From: Alkalibacillus silvisoli
GTDB taxonomy: Bacteria; Bacillota; Bacilli; Bacillales; Alkalibacillaceae
Assembly: GCF_039521975.1 (NCBI RefSeq)
Contig: NZ_BAAACZ010000015.1
Location: forward strand, 43,824 to 107,823
Length of the DNA stretch: 64,000 nucleotides
Reading direction: 5' to 3'
Shown: positions 51,710-60,027 of the stretch, piece after piece
How the letters are laid out: each line of letters begins with the position of its first letter
Position numbering within the stretch: the stretch's first letter is position 1
Program-made: the position numbers and the translations under genes
The notes under the pieces: generated by a model
Seen by the model: the letters and a program-made list of their open reading frames with translations, nothing else
Told to the model about the DNA's origin: nothing
Database searches by the model: none

Positions 51710-51763
51710 TTGCACAGTTTTATGAGTGTGTATATAATGTGTATATAGTATATATACATTATA
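51710..51763 (+). promoter_or_regulatory. Promoter and near-perfect palindromic operator of GntR/ABC operon
   Basis: TTGCAC (51710-51715), 17 bp, TATAAT (51733-51738). A dyad with 15-bp arms spans 51733-51763 (TATAATGTGTATATA and TATATATACATTATA around a central G, one mismatch). The -10 lies inside the left arm, so repressor binding would block the polymerase. Confidence 0.85.
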
Positions 51764-51795
51764 TTAACGTACTCCATTTAAGAAGAGGGATCAGT

Positions 51796-52167
51796 ATGCA
51801 AATCATTATATCTAATAGTTCAAAAGAGCCGATTTATGAACAAATTACGAATCAAATTAAATCGTCTATTTTATCTGGAGACTTAAAGGAGGGGACCCCT
51901 TTACCCTCCATACGTCAGCTCGCAAAGGATCTACAAATTAGTGTTATTACGACTAAGCGTGCTTATGAAGAATTGGAGAAGGCTGATTTTATTTATTCTG
52001 TTGTAGGAAAGGGGTCTTTTGTTGCAGAGCAAAACTTAGAGGTCATAAGAGAGAAGAAACTAAAAGTCATTGAAGAACAGTTAAGTGCAGTCATAACAAA
52101 TAGTAAAGAAATCGGACTATCATTCGATGAACTTAGTGAATTGTTAGAGTTTTTATATGAGGAGTGA
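51796..52167 (+). CDS. YtrA-like GntR regulator
   Basis: The ATG at 51796 follows AAGAGGG and gives 123 residues. The winged helix is PIYEQITNQIKSSILSGDLKEGTPLPSIRQLAKDLQISVITTKRAYEELE, with a short tail. In Bacillus, YtrA represses an ABC operon induced by cell-wall antibiotics. Here too ABC genes follow at once, and the palindrome upstream suits autorepression. Confidence 0.9.
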   Translation: MQIIISNSSKEPIYEQITNQIKSSILSGDLKEGTPLPSIRQLAKDLQISVITTKRAYEELEKADFIYSVVGKGSFVAEQNLEVIREKKLKVIEEQLSAVITNSKEIGLSFDELSELLEFLYEE

Positions 52168-52172
52168 AACGA

Positions 52173-53039
52173 ATGGAAAATGTAGTTGAATTAAAAAATG
52201 TAACGAAGAAGTTTAACGGTTTTTCCGTTAACAATATTGATTTTAAAGTTAAGAAAGGTTTCGTAACCGGGTTCATTGGAGCGAATGGTGCAGGTAAATC
52301 GACAACGATCAAAATGATGATGAACTTATTGAAGCCTGACGAAGGAGAAGTTAATCTCTTTGGGCTGGATTATAAGACGCATGAGAAGGAGATTAAGGAG
52401 CGTATTGGGTTTGTGTACGATGGGAATGTTTTTTTTGAAGGGTTAAACTTAAAAGATATTAAGCGAATTGTTGCGCCAGCTTATAAGCAATGGGACGATC
52501 AACTTTTTAATCATTATATTGAGAAGTTCGATTTACCACTTAATAAGGCGATGAAGAAATTTTCTAAAGGGATGCAAATGAAAGCCTCACTAGCAATTGC
52601 CTTATCACATCATGCTGAGCTCATTATTATGGATGAGCCAACTGCAGGCTTAGACCCGATTTTTAGACGTGAGTTACTCGATTTATTACGAGAATTAATG
52701 ATCGATGGCAGTCGTACTATTTTCTTCTCAACGCATATTACAACAGATTTAGATCGTATCGCTGATTATATTGCGTTTATGCAAGAAGGAGAATTGGTGT
52801 TTAATCAATCGACAGAAGAAGTTGCTGAAAATTATGCGATTGTAAAAGGAGATTTGGAACTGTTGGATTCTGACACTGAAAAATCATTTGTGAATATACG
52901 CCGTGCATCGACAGGCTTTGAGGCACTAACTGACAATTCGAAAAAGGTGAATGATATTTTTGGAGATTCTGTTTTGATTGAACGAGCAACCCTTGAGGAT
53001 ATTATGTATTACTTAAATGGGGGGATCAACCATGTTTAA
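52173..53039 (+). CDS. ABC transporter ATP-binding protein
   Basis: The ATG at 52173 after AGGAG gives 288 residues. Walker A GANGAGKSTT, signature FSKGMQMKASLAIAL, Walker B LIIMDEPTAGLDP and the switch His (FSTHITTD) are present. It resembles YtrB/YxlF-type exporters. It overlaps the permease gene by 8 bp. Confidence 0.9.
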   Translation: MENVVELKNVTKKFNGFSVNNIDFKVKKGFVTGFIGANGAGKSTTIKMMMNLLKPDEGEVNLFGLDYKTHEKEIKERIGFVYDGNVFFEGLNLKDIKRIVAPAYKQWDDQLFNHYIEKFDLPLNKAMKKFSKGMQMKASLAIALSHHAELIIMDEPTAGLDPIFRRELLDLLRELMIDGSRTIFFSTHITTDLDRIADYIAFMQEGELVFNQSTEEVAENYAIVKGDLELLDSDTEKSFVNIRRASTGFEALTDNSKKVNDIFGDSVLIERATLEDIMYYLNGGINHV

Positions 53040-53637
53040 TTTAATTAGGCGCGATGTGATTTTGCAGAAGAGGATGTTATTACTGCTTATTCCTTTTATT
53101 TTGTTTTTTGTGTTAATGGGTTCGCATCCAGCTTTAATTGTTTTAGCAGTTAGTATTTACATTCCGTTTAATGCTTTTTATTATGATGAGAAGGCAGAGA
53201 CGAATATTTTGTTAAACTCTTTACCCTATACACGTAAGGAGATTATTGCTTCACGTTATCTTGGGGCGATCGTCTATATGTTGTTAGCGGTCGGTTTAAC
53301 ATGCTTGTTCCTTTTAGCTTTCAATAAATCATTTTCATTAACTGAAATTGCGATTGGAAGTGGCTTGTTCTTATTATTTGCTGCCTTGACTTTTCCGATC
53401 TTTTATATCTTTAAGCCAGGCCACCTGACGACGATTGTGATCATTATCTTTCTTGCTTTTGCGATTGTAGGTCAGCTGGCGATTCGTTCTATTGATGAGC
53501 TTTTACCTGCTGTAACGGACTTTATGCAAAACACTTCAAACACTGTTTTGTATACAGGAGGGGCAGCTATTATTATAACCGCTTATTTATTGTCATGGGT
53601 AGCTTCTACAGCCATTTATCTAAGGAAGGATTTCTAA
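53032..53637 (+). CDS. ABC-2 family permease
   Basis: The ATG at 53032 after GGGGG gives 201 residues with six membrane helices. It opens MFNLIRRDVILQKRMLLL, followed by FYYDEKAETNILLNSLPYTRKEIIASRYLG, which is typical of the ABC2_membrane_2 family paired with YtrA/YhcG-type operons. The substrate is unknown. Confidence 0.88.
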   Translation: MFNLIRRDVILQKRMLLLLIPFILFFVLMGSHPALIVLAVSIYIPFNAFYYDEKAETNILLNSLPYTRKEIIASRYLGAIVYMLLAVGLTCLFLLAFNKSFSLTEIAIGSGLFLLFAALTFPIFYIFKPGHLTTIVIIIFLAFAIVGQLAIRSIDELLPAVTDFMQNTSNTVLYTGGAAIIITAYLLSWVASTAIYLRKDF

Positions 53638-53670
53638 GAAATTGTACAGTGCAAATGAGGAGGGAATAAT

Positions 53671-54165
53671 ATGTTTAGAGAAACTGTTCAGAACTTTATC
53701 TATCAATTAAGTGAAGTAAATGAATTTCTGCAAGCGATCGGTATTTTTGTGTTATCATTAATTCCGTTTGTAGAGTCTCCAGGTGGTGCAGCAGTCGGTG
53801 CACTTATTGGCCTTCCAATCATTCTGGCATTAGTGATTAGTATATTTGGAAACTGGTTGTCAGTGATGATTATTATTGTACCGTTTAACGCTTGGTTGGT
53901 TAGGTTTAGGAATAAAAAGTCAAAGGAAAATGGCTTTATTCAAAAAAGAGCAAGTAAAGCCAGAGAGCGGTATGAAAAATATGGGGTCCCAGGCGTTGCC
54001 CTTTTCGCTCCATTAGTCGCTTCTGGTCATATTGCTGCGTTTGCCTCTTTAGCTGCTGGGGCAAGTAAAAGAAGTGTTATTTTCTGGCATGTCGTTAGTA
54101 TTATTATATGGGGAGTTATTGGAGCAGGGTTAGGCATCTATCTTAATAATGATATTATGGGATAA
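53671..54165 (+). CDS. Small multi-drug export family protein
   Basis: The 164-residue protein with four membrane helices and the motif SLIPFVESPGGAAVGALIGLP matches the Sm_multidrug_ex family. GVPGVALFAPLVASGHIAAFASLAAGASK is the second repeat-like half. The ATG follows GAGGAGGG. Drug export by this family is not well established. Confidence 0.85.
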   Translation: MFRETVQNFIYQLSEVNEFLQAIGIFVLSLIPFVESPGGAAVGALIGLPIILALVISIFGNWLSVMIIIVPFNAWLVRFRNKKSKENGFIQKRASKARERYEKYGVPGVALFAPLVASGHIAAFASLAAGASKRSVIFWHVVSIIIWGVIGAGLGIYLNNDIMG

Positions 54166-54252
54166 CTAATAAAGAGCCCTTTACAAGTGGGAAGATTAAT
54201 AATAACTGTAATAACTGACACCTTCTAAAAAGAAGAGAGATTAGGAGAGGAA

Positions 54253-54297
54253 AATAATCCACCGAACTTTTAACTAAAGGGGGTGGGTTATTTTTTT
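54253..54297 (+). terminator. Terminator after small multi-drug export gene
   Basis: AATAATCCACC pairs with GGTGGGTTATT and is followed by seven Ts. Confidence 0.8.
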
Positions 54298-54406
54298 GAG
54301 TTCAATGCACAGTCAAATTACAAATATTGTTAATTATAAATCCATCCACAATGCATATTGTCACAACTTATAATCAAACTAAATTTAAAGAAAGGAGTTG
54401 AGAAAT

Positions 54407-55000
54407 ATGAACCACTTTAAGTTAATACTTACAAAAGCAATCGCGTCATTGATTCTTTTGTATGTAATTTTAGGATTTGGTTATGAGGTGACTTTTGCTA
54501 ACGTTTTATTAATCACATTGGTATTAGGTGCTATTTCATATATCGTTGGTGATCTATTTATATTACTGCGAACAAATAATACTATTGCCACGATCTCAGA
54601 TTTCTTCTTATCATTTATTGTGATTTATGCCATGTTAAGTTTTATTATGCCAGGTGGGGCAGTATTCCAAGCATCATTAATTGCTGCAATAGGAGTAACT
54701 GTTTTCGAGTTGTTCTTTCATTTGTTTGTTCAGCGAGATCATGAAGATGAAGAGCAAGGGGCTGTTACAGAAAGAAGGAAGCAAAATTATCAATTACAAA
54801 CGGAGGTATCAGACGAATTGAGACCTGAGCATGAACGTAAAGAGCAACATTCTCAACACCGTAAAACACGAAATGAGATAGCTGATGAGTTAAATCCAGA
54901 TGACTTTGATGAAAGAAATGGCCGTCCGATAAACGGACCGCGATTAAATGATGATATTACAGATGAGTTAAATCCCGATGATTTTGATGAGAGAAAATAA
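54407..55000 (+). CDS. YndM-like DUF2512 membrane protein with repeated acidic tail
   Basis: The ATG at 54407 after AAAGGAG gives 197 residues. Four membrane helices (residues about 5-110) form the DUF2512 domain. The hydrophilic C-terminus repeats an SDELRPEHER, ADELNPDDFDER, TDELNPDDFDER unit three times. DUF2512 proteins are common in spore-formers. The repeat tail is unusual and its role is unknown. Confidence 0.85.
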   Translation: MNHFKLILTKAIASLILLYVILGFGYEVTFANVLLITLVLGAISYIVGDLFILLRTNNTIATISDFFLSFIVIYAMLSFIMPGGAVFQASLIAAIGVTVFELFFHLFVQRDHEDEEQGAVTERRKQNYQLQTEVSDELRPEHERKEQHSQHRKTRNEIADELNPDDFDERNGRPINGPRLNDDITDELNPDDFDERK

Positions 55001-55021
55001 CAGGCCTTATGTATTTTAATG

Positions 55022-55058
55022 CTCCCTAAAAGCAGACTATGTTTATTAGGGGGTTTTT
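55022..55058 (+). terminator. Terminator after DUF2512 gene
   Basis: CTCCCTAA/TTAGGGGG stem followed by TTTTT. Confidence 0.85.
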
Positions 55059-55140
55059 CTATAGGGTTGAATAAATTTAGTTAAATATATAAAAATAATA
55101 TTAAGTTAATCTTCATTTACTAATAGAAGTGAGGGGTACG

Positions 55141-55749
55141 ATGAATATTGCACTTGAAGCGTTAATCATGGTTTTAGCAGGGTTACTGTTACTCAGAATT
55201 GCTGGTAGAAAGTCAATATCACAAATGACTTTAGCACAAACTGTTGTCATGATCTCTATAGGTTCCATTATAATACAGCCTATAGTTGAAACAAGCTTAT
55301 GGAAGACAGCTATTGCAGCAGCTATATTTATCTTCACTTTAATAATTCTTGAATATTTACAAGTTAAGTTTAATGTCGTCGAAAATTTTGTAACAGGAAA
55401 GTCCAAAATAGTGATCGAAAATGGGTTACCAAATGAAAAGAGGTTAAAGAAGTTACGTTTTACAGTCGATCAGTTAGAGATGCGGTTAAGACAACAAGGG
55501 ATTAATAGTATAGCTGATGTTAGAATTGCTACTTTAGAGCCAAATGGTCAATTAGGGTATGAGTTAATGCCTGATGCTAAACCTTTAACAGTTAAAGAAT
55601 TTAAAAATCTAATGAACACATATATGAATGCGCAATTTTCAGTTAATGAACAGCAAAAACATAATATATTTGATGAAGTAGCAAATAATCCTAATGCAAA
55701 ACAGAATACAAATTCAAGTCATCCGAATAAGCCTGACCATCTAAAATAA
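55141..55749 (+). CDS. DUF421 (YetF/YrbG-like) membrane protein
   Basis: The ATG at 55141 after GAGGGG gives 202 residues. Three membrane helices, the signature LLLRIAGRKSISQMTLAQTVVMISIGSII and the cytosolic domain SKIVIENGLPNEKRLKKLRFTVDQLEMRLRQQGI are typical of DUF421. In Bacillus such proteins form dimeric membrane proteins of unknown function, often expressed in the forespore. Confidence 0.9.
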   Translation: MNIALEALIMVLAGLLLLRIAGRKSISQMTLAQTVVMISIGSIIIQPIVETSLWKTAIAAAIFIFTLIILEYLQVKFNVVENFVTGKSKIVIENGLPNEKRLKKLRFTVDQLEMRLRQQGINSIADVRIATLEPNGQLGYELMPDAKPLTVKEFKNLMNTYMNAQFSVNEQQKHNIFDEVANNPNAKQNTNSSHPNKPDHLK

Positions 55750-55864
55750 GCTTTAAACTTCTTTTACAATTCTATTATACCACATAATTAATGGAAATTT
55801 CAGACTACTATTTGATTTATAAACCTTTTAAGATGGGTATAGTCCCATTTTAGGAGGTTTTTAG

Positions 55865-56398
55865 ATGTTAGGGTTAAACAAAGGTGAAGTGAAGCTTGTT
55901 CGTTACAACCCAGAATGGCCTGAACTTTTTCAAAAGGAAAAAATGACTTTAGAAGGTTTGATTGAAGCCGAAGTTTTAGGGATTGAGCACATTGGTAGCA
56001 CGGCTATTGAAGGAATTCAAGCGAAACCGATTATTGACATCTTAATCGGTCTTAAAGAATTAGATGATGTGCAATCACTCGGAGTCAAAAGGATGAGCGA
56101 AGCAAATTATTACATGTTACAACAGCAAAATCTAAAGGGGAAGTACGTTTTTGCGAAATTCCCGTATATAAAAGAAGAGAACTACACAAAGACACACTAT
56201 TTACATGTAGTTCAGTATGAAGGGGATTGGTGGAATGCTCATATCGATTTTCGTGATCGATTAAATGAAACCCCGGAGCTTGCTAAAAAATATGAAAAAC
56301 TTAAAACAGATCTGGCTGAAGCGTATCCTGAAGATGTCATAACTTATTCAGAAAGTAAGGAGCAATTTATTGAAGATGTGTTAAGCGGCTCAATTTAA
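55865..56398 (+). CDS. GrpB/UPF0157 family protein
   Basis: The 177-residue protein opens VKLVRYNPEWPELFQKEK and has GIEHIGSTAIEGIQAKPIIDILIGL, the nucleotidyltransferase-like core of GrpB proteins, then HLHVVQYEGDWWNAHIDFRDRL. The ATG follows AGGAGG. The biochemical function is not established. Confidence 0.92.
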   Translation: MLGLNKGEVKLVRYNPEWPELFQKEKMTLEGLIEAEVLGIEHIGSTAIEGIQAKPIIDILIGLKELDDVQSLGVKRMSEANYYMLQQQNLKGKYVFAKFPYIKEENYTKTHYLHVVQYEGDWWNAHIDFRDRLNETPELAKKYEKLKTDLAEAYPEDVITYSESKEQFIEDVLSGSI

Positions 56399-56425
56399 TA
56401 ATAGAGATTGGGTCAAAATTAGTAA

Positions 56426-56456
56426 AAAATCCGAACGATTCATCAGTTCGGATTTT
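56426..56456. terminator. Bidirectional terminator after grpB-like gene
   Basis: Perfect 11-bp arms AAAATCCGAAC (56426-56436) and GTTCGGATTTT (56446-56456). Confidence 0.85.
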
Positions 56457-56489
56457 CTGCGCTTTGATATCGTTACACACAAATGCTTG

Positions 56490-56692
56490 AACACTGATAA
56501 AAGAGCCTGAGCGCTGATAAATAAGTTTGAGCGCTGATAAAAGAGCCCGAGCGCTGATAAATAGGTCTGAACGCTGATAAAAGAGCCTGAGCGCTGATAA
56601 ATAAGTTTGAGCGCTGATAAAAGAGGCCCGAACGCCGATAAATAGGTCTGAACGCTGATAAAACTCCTGAACGCCGAATCAAATTCCCGCCT
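56490..56692. repeat. Tandem repeat of about 10 units of 20 bp
   Basis: Units such as AGCGCTGATAAAAGAGCCCG alternate with AGCGCTGATAAATAAGTTTG, so the higher-order period is 40 bp. The first 14 bases are almost constant and the last six alternate. The last copies degenerate. Each strand gives an open but low-complexity frame, judged non-coding. Confidence 0.9.
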
Positions 56693-56781
56693 GACTCCTG
56701 TTGTTCCCGGGCAGGTAAAGCTGTTCATTGTAACACAAGTCACTAAACCAGCGTTAGGTTTAAACAACTCTTCCAACCTCC

Positions 56782-57936
56782 TTATACCCTTTTAAAATTA
56801 AATAATAAATGATAAGTCAGAATAAGCATTGTACCAATTAAGGCAAAGACACCTAAAACGGTATAAAGAGCATTAACGCTATAATGATCAATAATTGTAC
56901 CACCCATTAAGGAGCCAATAATCCCTGAAATACCGAAAAAAACCGTATGAAACATCAGATGGCCAGTACTCTGGACAACTTTAGGAATAAGTCGAGTAAT
57001 ATAATCGAACGCAGCTAAATAAAGTACTGCAAAAGTTAAACCATGCATGAACTGTAAACCAATTACGATCCATGGGTCATGAATTACCCCGTATAAAAAC
57101 CAGCGAACAGTATAAAGAGCGCCGGCAAAAATGATGAATATAAGTGTATGGTATTTTTTAAACCAGTAAAAAGCGGTTGCGAATATAATGGCTTCACTTA
57201 TAACGCCAACAAACCAAGAGATGCCAACTAAGCTTTCAGTTCCACCTAATTCAATAATATAAATACCAATAAAACTATCACTTGTACGGTGTGAAATGGT
57301 AATGAACATAATGAAGAATAAAAATAGCATTAAAGGTCCATTTTGAAACAGCTTTTTGACACTTTTAAGACTAACAGACTCTTTTGCTGGTTCTGCATCA
57401 ATCAACTTAAAAGTAACTAATAATGCTAAAGACCCGAACAATAGATATGGCCAAATAATGTATTCAATACCAACTATGGTTGCGTACTGACCAACGATTA
57501 AAGATGAAACAGCAAAACCAATGGAACCCCAAGTGCGAATCGTACCAAATGAAATCGATAATTGATCTGCACGTCGCTGCGCTAAACTATCCCCAAAAGC
57601 CCCGATTGGCGCAGAAAAGAAATACAATAAGAACGCAAAAGTAAGGAGAAATGAGAGACTATAAACATTAAAGAAGACGATACTAACAAGCAGTAGCGCC
57701 ATTAATAGAAAAACGAGAATTCGTTTAACTGTTTTATATTTATCACTCATATAGCCCCAAAACGGCTCAGAAATAAGTGCCGCTAAGGGGCCGATTGCAA
57801 GTACCCAACCGATCTCGGTTCCAGATAATCCAAGGTCAGCTAAATAAATCGGTATATAGCTAAGGATAATGGTATTAGTCGCGAAAAAGGCGAATAAAAA
57901 AGTTTTGAGTGGTGTAATTGATTCATTCTGTGACAT
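56782..57936 (-). CDS. MFS transporter (MFS_1/nucleoside symporter-like)
   Basis: The ATG at 57936 after GGAGAG gives 384 residues with twelve membrane helices. EPFWGYMSDKYKTVKR is the loop 2-3 motif, and SFGTIRTWGSIGFAVSSLIVG is shared with the NupG/LacY-like group that includes Bacillus YwbF. The substrate is unknown. It is convergent with grpB-like across the repeat tract. Confidence 0.88.
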   Translation of the reverse strand: MSQNESITPLKTFLFAFFATNTIILSYIPIYLADLGLSGTEIGWVLAIGPLAALISEPFWGYMSDKYKTVKRILVFLLMALLLVSIVFFNVYSLSFLLTFAFLLYFFSAPIGAFGDSLAQRRADQLSISFGTIRTWGSIGFAVSSLIVGQYATIVGIEYIIWPYLLFGSLALLVTFKLIDAEPAKESVSLKSVKKLFQNGPLMLFLFFIMFITISHRTSDSFIGIYIIELGGTESLVGISWFVGVISEAIIFATAFYWFKKYHTLIFIIFAGALYTVRWFLYGVIHDPWIVIGLQFMHGLTFAVLYLAAFDYITRLIPKVVQSTGHLMFHTVFFGISGIIGSLMGGTIIDHYSVNALYTVLGVFALIGTMLILTYHLLFNFKRV

Positions 57937-58020
57937 AAAGGCTCTCCAATATAATATATTCAGTAAGCATAACGTCATTAATTGTGAGACACTATGTCAT
58001 CATACCATTTATATCCTAAA

Positions 58021-58671
58021 TTATATAGATTGAATTGCCTCTTCTATGGATGTATTCCCTTTAACTACCTGAAATTCTTTAGAAATTGTACTGTCATTTT
58101 CTAAACTAGCCACAATCACCCTCGCTACGTCTTCACGAGGCACTTCATCTGGTTCACCTGTTTCACTAAGGCTAACTTGAGCTGTCCCTTCATCATTCGT
58201 CAGTAAACCAGGGTGTACAATTGTATAGTCTAGATCTGTAGCTTTTAACCATTCATCAGCGTAATGTTTTGCAGCAACATATGGGGCGAACGACTCTGGA
58301 GCCTCTTGAATTGCTTTGCGTGTCGTATCAAATGAACTAACCATCACATAACGCTTTACACCAGCAATTTTACAAGCTTCAATCGTTTTAACCGCACCGT
58401 CTAAGTCGATCATAATTGTTTTGTCTTTACCCGTATGAGGACCTGATCCTGCTGTGAAGACAATTGCATCGACTCCTTCAGCTGCTTTTGCGATTTCTTC
58501 AATGTCACCTTCTAAGTCAACTACAGATACTTCTGCCCCTAAGTCTTCAAAGTAAGAAGCCTGCTCTTGTTTACGAATCATTACCCTTGCTTCTAACTCG
58601 TCACTTTCTTGTATAAACGAAACTAAGTGTTTACCAATTTGACCATTTGCACCTATAACTAACACTTTCAT
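58021..58671 (-). CDS. yhfK: NAD(P)-binding short-chain dehydrogenase-like protein
   Basis: The 216-residue protein has the Rossmann motif GANGQIGKHLV, FTAGSGPHTG, VSSFDTTRK and the YVAAKHYAD catalytic Tyr-Lys-like motif. This is the atypical SDR group of Bacillus YhfK. It probably binds NADP. The ATG has AAAGGAT upstream. It is monocistronic. Confidence 0.9.
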   Translation of the reverse strand: MKVLVIGANGQIGKHLVSFIQESDELEARVMIRKQEQASYFEDLGAEVSVVDLEGDIEEIAKAAEGVDAIVFTAGSGPHTGKDKTIMIDLDGAVKTIEACKIAGVKRYVMVSSFDTTRKAIQEAPESFAPYVAAKHYADEWLKATDLDYTIVHPGLLTNDEGTAQVSLSETGEPDEVPREDVARVIVASLENDSTISKEFQVVKGNTSIEEAIQSI

Positions 58672-58783
58672 CGTCTCAATCCTTTCTAAATAATGTTTTT
58701 TAGCAGGTAGGGAATACCCTACATCAGTTTCTTCAATCGTATATTGAAAGGTAAGGTCATGTCTAGAAAGTAGCTTGAAAGTA

Positions 58784-58812
58784 AAAGAGATGCCTCAATT
58801 GAGCATCTCTTT
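58784..58812 (-). terminator. Terminator after DUF3231 gene
   Basis: AAAGAGATGC/GCATCTCTTT stem, followed on the minus strand by TTTTAC. Confidence 0.8.
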
Positions 58813-58824
58813 AGGTAGCATTAT

Positions 58825-59847
58825 TTAATGTTCGTTTTTCTTCTTAGCTAATGTTTCTTTATTGATCGTTCCGGGTGGTTCTTCTAGCCAATTGTTGTCG
58901 ATCATAATTTGTGCTCCATCTAAAGCATACCTTGCAACTTCAGCAGAGAATCTCTCATAATTTAAAGCTAAATCCGATCGTTGACTGGCCCCTGCTGCTG
59001 CTGCATAGTTCCCAATTCCAGCACTGCTCATTAAGGACATATGAAATAAGGCTAATTTATCTGAAAATGGGGGTGTTGTTGAATCAGTAACACCTAAATC
59101 AGGTGAATTGGCTGGTGTTATACTTTCATTGAGTAAGGCTTTTGTAAATAATTCAATATGTTTCTGAGATATTTCTTTCCCCCTTAGCACCCATTTTTGT
59201 ACCTTTTCCCTTGGTGATGTCTGAGCGAGGCTTGTAGCTAGCTTACTACCAATTGTATTGGTTTGGATGTTTAAAAATAAGTGAGATATTTCAACAGTGT
59301 TAAGAGGCCTTTTTTCACTAAATGGATTGAGGCCGCTTAAGTATGATTTGTGATCAACAAAGTCAGTTGATTTAGGGTAATTGATATATGGCGCTCTTGT
59401 CAAAATCCCTTTCTCTAACATCGTTTGTGTACTTCGATCGTACAAAATTGATGCTTCTTTAAGACCGTTAATAAAATAGTTGCGAATATCTTCACGAGCA
59501 CTCATAGAAACGAACCCACTATATGAGACCATGCCTACTCTAGCCATTTGATTAACATAACTTAACATAAAGGAATCCGTGTAAAGGCGTGGTGCATTTA
59601 AATTAACGTCATCTTCAATCTTAAATCCTGTAGGTAAAGGTAGGCCTTCTTTGTTAAATAAATCCGATAAATTTTTTAGGTGTTGTTCAGCTATATCGTG
59701 TGAATATTGGACTGAACTTCTCATGTCTTCGTCTTCTATGTGCTGTAGGAAATGTTTTAAGACACATACAGTCAAACTGTCATTCATGTAACCAGTCCAC
59801 ACACCGGTTAGTTCAGATGATGTTAGGTTAGGTTGATGCTCATCCAT
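58825..59847 (-). CDS. DUF3231 protein
   Basis: The 340-residue protein consists of two similar halves of about 170 residues, each a ferritin-like four-helix bundle. The halves start LTSSELTGVWTGYMNDSLTVC and LNTVEISHLFLNIQTNT. The family is restricted to spore-formers and is thought to be spore-associated, distantly related to CotF. The ATG follows GGAGGAAA. Function is inferred from family distribution only. Confidence 0.88.
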   Translation of the reverse strand: MDEHQPNLTSSELTGVWTGYMNDSLTVCVLKHFLQHIEDEDMRSSVQYSHDIAEQHLKNLSDLFNKEGLPLPTGFKIEDDVNLNAPRLYTDSFMLSYVNQMARVGMVSYSGFVSMSAREDIRNYFINGLKEASILYDRSTQTMLEKGILTRAPYINYPKSTDFVDHKSYLSGLNPFSEKRPLNTVEISHLFLNIQTNTIGSKLATSLAQTSPREKVQKWVLRGKEISQKHIELFTKALLNESITPANSPDLGVTDSTTPPFSDKLALFHMSLMSSAGIGNYAAAAGASQRSDLALNYERFSAEVARYALDGAQIMIDNNWLEEPPGTINKETLAKKKNEH

Positions 59848-60027
59848 TTGTTATTTCCTCCAAAAGTTTTATTTCTCTTTATTATGAACAGTTTTTAGGG
59901 ATTTATGACTAAGGGAAGTCTTAATGGTTTAAGAATAATGTTTTGACAACCGTTTCATTCTGGCATATGATATTTAAAGTGGTGAATTCTTATAAGATTA
60001 CTGTGGATTTATGGGGAGGGGAAATAA

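Noticed and set aside
56490..56692. CRISPR array
   Set aside because: There are no unique spacers: the six-base tails alternate between two forms, and no cas genes are present.
56390..56776. Minus-strand frame through the 20-bp repeats
   Set aside because: The frame exists only because the 20-bp units lack stop codons in that register. It has no ribosome-binding site, and composition follows the repeat.
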